From Rosellinia necatrix (lineage: Eukaryota; Ascomycota; Sordariomycetes; Xylariales; Xylariaceae), in NCBI GenBank assembly GCA_021209875.1, contig JAGYVD010000002.1, positions 3,658,001 to 3,722,000 on the forward strand: 64,000 nucleotides of DNA, written 5' to 3'. Shown piece by piece: positions 10,356 through 21,050 of this stretch (positions are counted from its first letter, which is position 1; every line of letters begins with the position of its first letter). The notes under the pieces were generated by a model, which saw only the letters and a list, made by a program, of their open reading frames with translations, did not search any database and was not told the origin of the DNA. Made by a program: the position numbers and the translations under genes.

Positions 10356-13300
10356 TCTCTCTCATCTGATCTTTCGTCTCGTTGCTTTATACCTGGAGGT
10401 CAAGGCGCTCGGTCGGTCAAGTCATTGGTAGCCATTGGCGTATTCCGTCCGATCGTCCTTTTTTTGCGCCTGCGCGCGGTCAGGTTACCGATCCAGCATA
10501 TTTCCCATTCTCACTCGGTCTGTGGTATTTGAACGATTAAATACACCAGAGAGGATATACTCGGCCTCCGTCCGCACGCACTCATTCTCACCTCGCCTCG
10601 CTACCCTTCTTTACTGTAACTGCTGGCGTTCAGCTGCTGTTGCTGCTGCTGCTGCTGCCGCCGCCGCCGCCGCCGCCGTGACCAAGTGCTGTTTTGTTTG
10701 GGGCTATAATAACTGACCTCAACTTTCCTTTTTCTCTAGAACGCGCTAGATCGATATCTCCCCAAAAATCATCTCCCGTAAACACGCCGCCGCCTTCACA
10801 GCCTAATGATAATCACCGCCTAGAACGCCTTGATTTGGCCGCTTCTCCCATTCTCTACCCTCCCTCCAGTCCCCAATCGCAAGTTGCGCCAAAGATTGAG
10901 GACGATACCATGGCTGCTGCCGTACCGCTTCCAACTTCCCCGTCCAAGGAGAATGATTCTCCTTTGGACGCCGAAATCAAACCAAACCATCCACCATCCC
11001 CCACACGGAATGGGACGGCACGGGGTCTGTCGTGGCAGAGACGGCCCAATTCGCAGGCCCCGGAGCGGTCAAGAAGTCGGCCACTCTCCATGGTCGCGGC
11101 CGAGAATGCGACCCGCTCCTCCAATTCCGTCTCCGAACCGGAAACAACTGCCGACAACCCTTCGAGAGCTCAGATCGCTTCTGCATTGTCTTCCAAAGAC
11201 GCCTCATGGTTTCGTCAGACTGCCGATAGAGGTGCCAGTTCTGCCGCCTATAGGCGAAATCAGGTTGAAGATACACAAATGGTAGACCTATCTCCCGCCC
11301 AGACACAGCTCCCTGACATGTTGCGGTCCGCATCCGGCGAGCCTTTCAAAAATGCGGAGAGTCCCCTACTAGAATCCCCAGTGCCACGAAGCACGGTTAC
11401 TTCTCCTACCAGCTTATCTGATGCTCCCAAATTGGATCCACTCCCAAATACCATTCAATCAGACGCCGATTTAAACCAGGAAACGCGAGGGCCTCTCTCT
11501 CCACCCCCTGGCCGAGCCTCTCCCACAAGGGCGGAAAGACCTGTTTCACCAACGAAAGGCATGGGAGGGTTTGTGCAAAGCGCTATGATGAAGCGTTCCG
11601 AGAGTGTCAGCAAAAGGTGGAATGTGCAATCACCCACTGTTTTGCAACGTGCAGATCCCGTTGCCTCAAACCGCAACAGCTTTGACCCTACAAATCGAAT
11701 GAACGTTGGCCCCAAGGTCCGACCGGCAAGTATGTTCCGTGAAGCCTCCACGGAGCCGGCAAGGCCTACGTCGAGCGGGAGCAGAGAAGAGGATCGGCCT
11801 GCATCAAGAGCTAGTGCATCGCTTCAGCAAGATACAACGGCATCCCCAGAGCCCCAGTGTCCAAATTCTAGCAATATCACACCTCCGGTCAGTCCCTCGA
11901 AAACCATGGATCCCCGGAGATGGAGCCCCCAAAAGTCCAGCTGGCTCGAGTCTGCTCTGAACAAGCCTGAATCTCCCAAACCAAAGCCTACCCAGCATCC
12001 TCCCAGCCAACCCGCGTGGATGGCGGAACTCCAAAAGGCGAAGGCGCAGAAAGCTAGTAATACTGGAACAGAAAGCGGCAGCAAGTCCCCGGCGCCCTCT
12101 CACAAGCATCAAGTCAGCATTGGCGGGCTTTTGAGGTCCTCCGCTCCTGGCGTAACTACCACGCCCCCCGTGGGACGCCGTGGCCTTCATAGCCCGTCTC
12201 ACTCTATCAGCACCATCAGCGCGCCCCTAGTTCATGCGAATTCCAGCGAATCCCACCTGCCAATAGTACCGGAGCCAATGAAATCCAGGTCCAAATCCAT
12301 CGCCGATATCAAGCAAGCAGCGCTGCCCCCGGTTGACAAAGTGAAACCTGCGACTCCCCCAAAGAAAGACTTTCGTGCCAGTCTAAAACCGAGAGCGCCA
12401 ACAATCAGCACGCCCACGAGCTCGGAGGGCGTAGAATTCAAAAATGTGTTTGGTAATCTTCGGAAAGCTACACAGCAAAACTATGTCGCCCCTGATGAGT
12501 TGAAAGACAACATCACTAAAGGAAAAGCAGCATTGGCCGTGACAGGTGGCCCCCAAAAGTCGGAACGAGTAGATGAGTTTAAAGAAGCTATTTTAGCTAA
12601 GAAAAAGGCTTTCCAGGCGGCACAGTCAGAGGGGCGGAGCATCACACGAAATAATAGCGTGTCGACTGAGAATCCAGTCCCCGAAGGCCTTTTAAAACGG
12701 GCCGAGCTTGGTCGTTCCAACACCATTAAGCGAGGCTCGGTATCCTCCGATATACCGGGGGCAACTTCACGACAGCCAAGTGCTGTGCCCCAGAGAGATG
12801 CTATACCGGGGAATTTTGCCGGACGATTCGAGCGTTTCAGTAACCTAGAGAAAAGTTCCTCGACTATAGAGACGCCGAACTCAAATCTAGAGGGACAAGC
12901 TACATCAATGGAGCAGTTAAACATCCGGAAACTCTCATTCCCTAGGCCAGCCGATGGCTCTATGGATAAGGCCAATGAACCCAATGGCCCAGCTCGACTT
13001 CCTGGAAAGCTTGCGAGTGGTGGATTGGCTAATCGGTTTAATCCTGCCCTTGCTAGCTTGCTCTCTAGAGGGCCCCCTCCTATGACTTCAAACTCTGGGC
13101 CTAACCCAAGGAGGCCTGTGTTTCCAGGATCCAAAGTCGAAGTTAACGATAATGAGCCTGGGGCTGGTCCTAAGTTGACGCATATGACTAAGAATCGCGC
13201 ACGCGGCCCTAAGAGAAAAGCGCCAATAAAATCGGCGCCGCCTACCACTACCACACAGTCTAAGCCTACTGCAACTGAAGGGTCGCCAATGCCCAGCCCA

Positions 13301-15195
13301 GTCCTGCGACAAGGCAGTGGCCCCTCGTCTGCGCCGGCGCCGACAACCTTTGTCAACCTTTTGGAGAAGGAACCCATAGCGCCCCTGCAGCCACGGCCGA
13401 AGCCAGTCACTCTGACGAGTGCGTCAAGGATTGTGACAGTGGGTAAATTCACGGAAGAACCTCAACAAATCCCATCCCAGTCTTCATCGCCAGGCAAACT
13501 CAATATTCACCGCATGTCCGTTTTTATGGACTCCGCGCCAACCGCAGATAGGAAACTCGACTCTGAACAAACCAAGCCATTGGAAACTCCCCGGAAACCG
13601 AAAAGCTTCCTTGACAAAACACCACCTCTGGATGCGCAACAAAAACCACAGCCGCGTTCGCCATCGTTGAATAAACCGAAAGCGCCTTTGCCTACACCCT
13701 CATCATTACCTCCAAGACGACAATCTTCGAAGATCGACTCCGAGGCCATTGATGCTGGTTCCGAGACCGAAACGGTCGGCCCCTCAGGCCCTAGGCCATT
13801 ACCCACCCCTCCGGCCACTACAGTAAGTGGCCCCTCGAACGCACCAGTGCGACCATTACCAAAAGAACCAGAAAGGAGCCCTCGGCCCTTGTCTTCACTA
13901 GGAACCAACCCACCTACCACCACTGCGTTTCCCATACGATCCCCAACTAAACAATCTCTTGACACCTCAGTTATCATACGGGATTTCTTCGGCTCAGACC
14001 GCCCGCCGAGAAATTACCGTGTCGACACCGTCGAGATATTAAGTCGACGACCAAGCTCAGCACTGCCAAAAATCCAGACTCTGAGCGCCCGATTGTTCCA
14101 ATTTCTGCCCGACGGCAAAAAGCAACCCGTCCCCGCACATCACGAGCGCACATTGTTTGAACGTGATATGTATCTCTGTACGCACTCCTTCAATGACAAC
14201 ACTAGAAAATCGACGTCGGAGGTCTACCTCTGGGCTGGTGTTGATGTCCCCGAGTCAATTGTTCAAGAGGCAACAATATTCGCAGCTCGTGAAGCTCGAT
14301 CCTTAGGCGGCGCATTGATCAAGCTTCAACAAGGCAAAGAAACACCCGAGTTTCTTCAGGCACTGGGCGGTATCGTGATTACCCATTGCGGCTCAGGAAG
14401 CAAATACGATTCGCTCGCTCCACACATACTTTGTGGCCGCCGGTATCACGGGCATGTTGTTTTTGATGAAGTTGACTTTGCATCATCCGTACTTTGTTCT
14501 GGATTCCCTTACATTATCGCTCAGGGCGGTAAATGCTACTTATGGAAAGGCAAAGGTAGCGGCATAGACGAACTGGGTTGTGCACGTCTGATAGGAATGG
14601 ACTATGCACTTTCAGGCGAATTAGAAGAACTCGAAGAGGGTCGTGAGCCCGACGAATTTTGGAAGCTCTTCGGCGGTGCCACTAGATTTGGTTCTGCAGA
14701 CCACTGGCGGCTCAAACCCAGTTACGATAAATACTGTAGCCGGCTATTCCTGTCAGATGCCACTTCTCGGCAGCAGGTGAGTTCTTTCTGCCTAGAGTCT
14801 GTATCAAATGGCTAATATAGGATGTATTTCAGGTTACAGAATTACCCATATTCGCTCAGGCTGATATGCTGCCGACCAACATCTATGTGATTGACGCGTT
14901 CTTCGAATTGTACATAGTCGTAGGGTCACGCGCACAGGATCAGTACACCTCATTCCACAACGCGCTAGATTTTGCTCAGGAGTACGCGATTCTAGCAGCT
15001 AGTATGGAAGACCGGCCGTTTGTGCCCGTCTCAACTGTCGTGCTTGAAGGCATACCTCGGGATATGAAAAGCGTTTTCCGCAAATGGCAAGACACTCTAA
15101 GCCCCACGGTTACGAACGCGAATGCTGGTTTGAAACGAGGTCGTAGTCTCAAAGTTGTGTCCTTAAGTCAGGCGCTACAGGCTTTAAGTGACTAA
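10172..15195 (+). CDS. DUF4045 / gelsolin-repeat protein
   Basis: Three exons, 10172-10310, 10740-14776 and 14833-15195, give 1512 residues. Exon 1 encodes a charged helix beginning MSEDVSRFLSQVKELGERR, the hallmark start of fungal DUF4045 proteins as I remember them. Residues from about 47 to 1110 are Pro/Ser/Thr-rich, probably disordered, with many SP and PxxP sites and short helices such as EFKNVFGNLRKATQQNY. The C-terminal 390 residues contain gelsolin-like repeats: strand-rich blocks around STSEVYLWAG (about 1205), GGKCYLWKGKG (about 1315) and a third after 1390 (NIYVIDAFFELYIVVG). Gelsolin repeats bind actin and Ca2+ or phosphoinositides; in this family function is unproven, but a cortical actin or endocytic role is reasonable. 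Intron 1 (429 bp) is much longer than any other here and carries CT and CTG/CCG repeats. The second intron is 56 bp with a GCTAAT branch site. Confidence 0.88.
10316..10362. repeat. (CT)n microsatellite in intron 1 of the DUF4045/gelsolin gene
   Basis: About 16 CT units followed by CTTT-interrupted units begin just five bases after the GTAAGA donor, so repeat length changes would act close to the 5' splice site. Confidence 0.9.
10632..10680. repeat. CTG/CCG trinucleotide tract in intron 1
   Basis: A run of CTG (or GCT) units passes into a run of CCG (GCC) units, about 60 bases upstream of the CTCTAG acceptor at 10739. Read in frame it would encode Ala, but the frame is not part of the spliced gene. 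Confidence 0.85.
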
Positions 15196-16250
15196 ACCAC
15201 GCCTTACGGCTCCCAGCATAGTTAGGGCGTAGAATAGGCGAGCAGTCAAGGGGAACCCATCCCCAGGAGTACGCGACCAACGAAGATGAACGCACGAACG
15301 ACTTAAATGCCGCTGGTGGATGCGTAGCCATCCTTCTTATGATTTGTAAGGCATATGACGGGGTTTAGGTCTGTATTTGGTGTTTGTTGAGAGGAAGCAT
15401 TGCATCATCATTGTGGCGGCGTATATACTTGGCTGTAGTCGGACGACACAGTCGGCAGTGAGATCCTGCAAGGATTGGTCGGATGTACTTCAGTGTACGG
15501 TGTATGGCGTGTTGTGCTTAGAAAATTCGCTAGATATCACCTATTATAACCACTCACAATGTACCTCTCTCACTACATTTGCAAGAGTGGATAGATATCA
15601 TTTGGTCGTAACGTTATGGTTGTCGCTTATTTGCTTACTCGTTGTATAAGCTCCGCGGTAAATCATGTATTTGGGTGAATGAAAGAAACCGTGCTTACAA
15701 CCTAACAAGTATAAGCTCTGTTATGTCTCTCCCGGTTGCCAACATCTTAAACCATCGCTTACATTTATCTTCATCCCGTGCCCCCACCGCAAGCCAACAG
15801 AACCTAAGTCCATATTAGTGGCACCGTAAAGTTATGATATATACAACAAAATTATTCGAGTCTTGGTCTAATTCTAGCAATAAAATGCATGGGGGACTTT
15901 TGATACACGATGCGCAAGTCACCTAGTAAGAAGAGGCAGCAGCATGTTCAGTGTCATCTGAATTAGATTAGAACCTTAGTAAGGTAAATCTACGGGGCCC
16001 CTTCTTCCCACGCCTCCCAGTCTTTCCTTGTTGCCTTATCTTGCAGTGGAAAGAGTAAGTAGCGAAGTAATTCTGCGTGATGCATTGGTATCTTGAGATC
16101 CGATATCAAGCCCGCCCAAGTCGCAAAAAAGCCCGTGTCAAATCCCCCACGACGACTATGTTCAGACATTGCCCAGGTCTACATCAAACCCTTTTTTCTT
16201 CCCTCTTTTTTTTAATCTTAATCCATTCTCGGTTCCAAGACCGGGCATAT
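15196..16250. other. Spacer between convergent genes
   Basis: About 1 kb between the 3' ends of the DUF4045/gelsolin gene and the wall-protein gene. T-rich tracts near 16195-16212 suit 3'-end formation of the minus-strand gene. No gene is seen. Confidence 0.45.
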
Positions 16251-17511
16251 CTAGAGCAGCACGGCAAAGCCAGCAACGCCGAAGAGGAAGGCGGCGACGG
16301 GGGTGACCTGAGGCGCGAACGCCGTCGGGACCACCACGGCGGTGGTAGTCGCGGGGCCCTCGGTGGAATGGCTGCTCACGGGGGGCGTGGCGGGGTACGA
16401 GACGGCAGTGCTGATGGTCGTCGGGTACACGACGGTGGTCGGCGGCGCCGGCAGGCTGACGACCGTGGTGTCGCTGTACGTCACCCAGACGGTGGGCTGG
16501 GCCGTGACGGTCTCGCCGACGGATGCCTGTGATGTGACAACCACCTCGACCTCTTTGGTTCGAGTCACGGGGATCGTCTCGGTGACGGTGAATTCTTCCG
16601 TGACGGCGGTCGTCAACGTGTCGGTTTTGGTCACGTAAATAGTGCTCCCCTCGGAGACGGTGGTGTATACAGTCTCGGGGCGGGTCACAGTCTCGTACAC
16701 CGAGGTCTCAACGTGCTCCGTCACTGTGTAGGAAGTATACTCAATATTGGTGATTGGAACCTCGGTGACGATTGTCGAAGTGGAAGTCCATGTCACCACG
16801 ACGGTCTCTCCTTCGACGGTCTTCGTCTCCGTGACCGGGCAGAGAGAGGTCTTCGTGGTGTAGATAACCTCCCCAGTGGTCTCGGTAACCGGGGGTGCCG
16901 TCTCCGTTGCAATAATGGTGGTGTCGACGTAGGTCACCTCGACACGAGTGGTGGTGTAGGTGTTGGTCTGTGTTGAGCCGCCAACAGTAACCGTTTCCTG
17001 CAGTGTATGCGATGAGCGTCTGTTCCCAGTCGGGTGAAACATGTTATATAGAACTCTCATTTATCCTCTTTCGAGCTGAGATATAACATTGCAGAGAGAG
17101 GCTTGAGAGGAAATTACGCACGGTAACGGGACAGGTTGTTGTGTAAGTGATCTCAACCTGAGTAGTAGTACCAACGGTGGTGTCGGGTTTCGTAACGGTG
17201 ACCTCACCTCCACAGGAACCACCCGCGCATTTTGTTACGACAATGGTCGAAGTGGTCAAGACCGTGTCGACGTATGTCCTGAGAAGCCTGAGTTAAATTG
17301 TTTTTGGCGGCTGGAAATCGACTTACGATCCCCCAGTCGTCACGGTCGCGTAAATCGGGCACGTGGTAATAGTTGTATAAGTCGTCAAGTAATCAGTCGT
17401 AGTGACGTCCGGAGGAGACGGGTAGCTGTAGCTGCTAGGGTAACCGGAGCCGTCATGCTTTCCGGCAAGCGCCGAGGCGGCTATCGCAAGAAGGGCGAAG
17501 GAAACCTTCAT
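16251..17511 (-). CDS. Secreted Thr/Val-rich GPI-anchored wall protein
   Basis: Three exons, read downward: 17511-17327, 17278-17122 and 16997-16251, giving 362 residues. It starts with a clear signal peptide (MKVSFALLAIAASALAG) and ends with a hydrophobic tail (AAFLFGVAGFAVLL) after a Ser/Thr/Pro stretch, the pattern of a GPI-attachment signal. The body is nearly all Thr, Val, Ser and Glu in short beta-prone units. A unit with Cys-Pro recurs about three times: TTCPIYATVTTGGS, TTTCPVTVQETVTVGGS and SLCPVTETKTVEGETVV. Such proteins are heavily O-mannosylated and sit in the cell wall, often as adhesin-like surface proteins; no ligand domain is recognised. The splice joins (GGS to TYVDT, and CPVTV to the following ETVTVGGS) preserve the repeat register and so support the exon model. 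Introns are 48 and 124 bp. Confidence 0.82.
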
Positions 17512-18712
17512 GATAGGAAGAACGTACTAGGTATGGGGGAAGGTGAAAGCGAATGGAAAGGGGGGTTAAGCAAAATTAAACGAATGAGTTACTGAATCGA
17601 TGACAGGGCTCAGCAAACCCCTTGATCATGGATATGGAGGAAATGGGCAACAGACTTGCGACATGGTGTCAGCTATGCTTATATTCACGTTTCGATGTTG
17701 ATCGTAGCACAAAAGGGGGATGGGCACACCGGGCTCCATGCCATTGACAGATAGAAACCTGTGGCCAGCCTCCCGTCCCGTCCCCATCGATCGAGAACAA
17801 TTCATGGGCGGTGACGAGATTAACTTCTCATGCCCACTATACAGAACGAACCGATTGCATAAGCGAGGATGATCAGCGGGAGCAATACGAGGCTAAAGAA
17901 CCAAGTCCCCGGGGGAAACAATAGATGGTGCATATCAGTCTAGGGCCAATAGACTAGCTACTCACTGGTTGTTTTGTCTCGGCCGTCCACGTTCGTCCGC
18001 ACTTGTTCACGGTTAATGACGTGGAGGCTACGCAGGCCAGGATTATTCATAGAATCACAGCAAACTGAACTGCCGGGGAGCTTCTGCATGTGAAGGCACA
18101 ATAACGGCCATGCATGTTGCTTGGGGAACGGAATGATGTCAAGGCTGAGAACTAAGCCCCTCAATACAACCGCAATACGACGGCACTGTCCTCGCCATGC
18201 ATGCCTGGTCCGTGAAGGACGATCGGGCGTCAGGCCACCGCGCATAGAGCAGCGTCGTTGGGTACCCAGTTGCATGACGACCAGAATATACGCTATCCGC
18301 AGCTATACATATACGGCTCGACAAGATGTCGTGTAACTGGCGATACAAGGAACGAGGGAGTGCAGTGCCGCGGTCGAGGGATTTCACGGCGTCGTGTTTG
18401 TGTCGACGATGACTCCGGTACGAGTGTTAGCCGAGTAGTAAGGCATATCTCCCCCCAAAAGCTTTGTCTGTCGTGGTCGTGGTAGTTGAGTTGGGATCAT
18501 CTGGGTTACGTACCGGTAATTATGGCAGATCAATTCTGCGATGTGACGCGATACGGTGCTGCTGATATTCCGAAAACCTGGTTTTGTGCCGGTTTACCCC
18601 CTCCGGATTTATTGTTACTCCATAACAGTATCTATTGAGCTTTTTTTCCTTCTTCTTCATCAGTGACATGGCTGTCATGGGTCGCCAGTCGTCGGCACAT
18701 CCCTGACACAGT

Positions 18713-18760
18713 CCCTCGGTTGTAGTCCCTCAATTGTAGTTCCCTCAATTGTAGTTCCCT
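18713..18760. repeat. 15-bp tandem repeat, about three copies
   Basis: The unit CCCTCAATTGTAGTT occurs twice in a row, preceded by a variant copy (CCCTCGGTTGTAGT) and followed by a partial one. No function is evident. Confidence 0.85.
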
Positions 18761-19181
18761 CGCTTTACAAGCACTCCCTCTACCCATCAACACGACGTCA
18801 GCCATTGCTATCCCTATCATATCGTATCCAAAATGCGTAGAGGACCGTAAGAGCCCGGTTCGATAACCGCTAGAGAGGGCAGAATTCCTACCAGTCATGT
18901 CAAAGTCGACTTGGGGGCCATGTGGATATTCAAATCATGGCCTAAGAACAAGGCGTTGCGTTACATTTGCTGCATACAAGTAGAAGTGGCAGGCATCTAG
19001 ACTCGTCACCCTACTATACTGCTGCACCATCCCATTCGTTCTGGGGAATGCGCATAATGTTGCAGATGAAGAGGGCCCTCGTAAAACCTCGAGCCCGACT
19101 AGTACTCTGGAGTTATACGCGCCTAAGCATACGCTACTCGTGTTGGCCATGTTTTCTGACTAGTTGCCTAATTTATTAATT

Positions 19182-19234
<53 letters not shown>
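19182..19234. repeat. (ATC)n trinucleotide microsatellite
   Basis: About 17 uninterrupted ATC units within AT-rich flanks. It is not in a supported coding frame. Confidence 0.95.
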
Positions 19235-19795
19235 TGTTATTAGGCAGCAAGTGGAGGCGACTCCCCCGGATCGCTTGATCTTGGTCGGACGACGGTTGAC
19301 TTGCCATTATTGCACTGGACGCCCATACATTGTCCCCCCCGTCCTCCCCCCGTGCCAGCCAAGGTTTTTGGTATATTAGTTACTCCATATTCTACTCTAC
19401 AAGTACACATCGCCATCCGATCCCTAGCCCTCATGGGCTGGAACCTGCCCAGCCTATAATCAAACAAAACCAGGTAAGAAAACCTCATTCTTATTTCCAA
19501 TTACCCTGCACTAATTGCACATTCGCTTTCAACGAGTCGCCGCATACATTCTCAGCCCACTCACCTGTGTACGCCGTAAAACCATACCACCCTTTTCTGG
19601 AAATTTCCGCATTGGGCGATTTCCATACGCCAATAGCCCACAGTCAGCGAGCCGTTGTTGCTTGGTCCAGCTTAGATACCACCTCACCCAGAAGTAGGTA
19701 TTCGACCACGAAAAGCAGCTCTCTCCAGATTCTTATTCTCACTACATTAATCTGAACAGAGAGTTTGTGTATTCGTGTCATCGTGTACCTGGATA

Positions 19796-20110
19796 ATGAA
19801 ACGAGTTCACATGCTTACGAGGTAAGTCCTTTCGATGGCTTTGATAGACCGAAGACTGTCCAAGGCACTTTCACATCTCAAGAGCAACTTATCCGCCGAC
19901 ATAGCGCCCAAGGCATGGCTTGATCTTGGGAGGTACGCGAGAGAAGATCTCGCTCGCTGCTCAGGATCCTCGCGGATCTTGTGTGAGGAATACTTCCTCA
20001 AGACGGTTGGTGAACATTGCGGAGAAAGGTATTCTCGGACAACGCAAGGTGGAAGAGACTTGAGCTGGGGCTTTTATCCTTCTATGAAAGCAGTCCTTCG
20101 CGAGGCCTAA
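19796..20110 (+). CDS. Weak candidate small gene, two exons
   Basis: A short exon 19796-19821 (MKRVHMLT and part of a codon) ends at a perfect GTAAGT donor. An AG at 19884 would join it in frame to an open stretch running to 20110, giving 84 residues. The joined product begins with a short hydrophobic/basic start and contains DIAPKAWLDLGRYAREDL and two Cys-containing segments. I recognise no family, domain or signal peptide. The acceptor context (CAAGAG) is poor and no convincing branch site is seen, and an overlapping antisense frame exists. It is listed because donor, frame and composition agree better than in the other small frames nearby; it could easily be chance. Confidence 0.18.
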
Positions 20111-20185
20111 AAGGACCCGGTGTTGTACAAGCCACGAAAGGCCCGAAGACTTCCCCCTCATACACAGCCACAGCTGTTTGTACCT

Positions 20186-20256
20186 ACCTGCCCAGGTACG
20201 TAGGTGGGTACGTAGGTGGGTACGTGGGTAGGTACATAGGTAGGTACATAGGTATT
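20186..20256. repeat. GTAGGT-type repeat cluster
   Basis: Tandem, imperfect 8-12 bp units built on GTAGGTGGGTAC and GTAGGTACATAG. One member of the TAGGTACC-like family that recurs between genes across the window. Confidence 0.8.
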
Positions 20257-20966
20257 TACAGTGGTCTTGGCGTTCCCAACTGGGGTCCATCACCGCCCCG
20301 ACGAACCGTGGTGCCGAGGTAACTCACTCTCTACACTACCTAGTCAACATTAGCACCAACTTAATCGACTGAATAATTTACCCAATCTATCCAGAGTGCA
20401 CATCTTGCAGCCTCCGCCTCCGCTGGGTTAGGAATAGCCAACCCAAGTGCCTTAGGGTAGAGAGAGCATGTGAGTGAGTGGCATACAGGCTACCTAGGTA
20501 GCAATCTCCGGTAACTGACTGCCTACCTACCTACCCTATCTATGTAAAGCTGCTATTCCTGAACCACTTACGCCCTTCCCTACCGTTCTTTTCTTGATTA
20601 TTTTACGGTTCGATTTTATTCCGCGGCCTCACTCGGTTTCCCGTTCCCGTCCTCGTTCCCGTCGTTCGATGCTGCACCTGTCGCGATATCTCGGGTCGTC
20701 GCCAGTCCGTATGAGCCATTATCCCGAAAGCGTGCGCGATTGCCATATCTGATTCGCTCCCCCCACGAGCCCAGGGACCAAGATCGATCGATCTAAGGCG
20801 AACAACTAGATCAGAATATATATAATCCGTAATCCCGGCACAGATTCCGGAGGCGGACCGTAGAAAACACCATCACTCTTGCTACCTCGCTACAGGTTTA
20901 GATTCGGGAGAGAAAAGGGAGGCCAAGACGAGCGAGGAGCCAAACGGCCAATTAGTAATATCAAAG

Positions 20967-21050
20967 AACACTATCACCAACACCACCACCACCATCACCA
21001 CCACCACCATCACAACCACCACCACAACCACCACCACAACCAACATCACC
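20967..21050 (+). promoter_or_regulatory. G-free CAC/CAA-rich leader of the PEX11 gene
   Basis: The 84 bases directly before the ATG contain no G at all and consist of CACCAC, CATCAC and CAACCA units. It is presumably 5' UTR: unstructured CA-rich leaders are common before well-translated fungal ORFs. A TATA-like ATATATATAAT lies at about 20815-20825. Confidence 0.6.

Larger units (their letters stand above)
17512..21050. other. 3.5-kb intergenic region with several short repeats
   Basis: Between the divergent wall-protein and PEX11 genes. It contains a 15-bp tandem repeat at 18.7 kb, an (ATC)n tract at 19.2 kb, GTAGG-type repeats at 20.2 and 20.5 kb, and one weak two-exon small-gene candidate at 19796-20110. 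Nothing else looks coding. Confidence 0.45.

Noticed and set aside
12481..13452. A 323-codon antisense frame over the DUF4045/gelsolin gene
   Set aside because: Mirrors the Pro/Ser-rich disordered sense protein and has no motif of its own.
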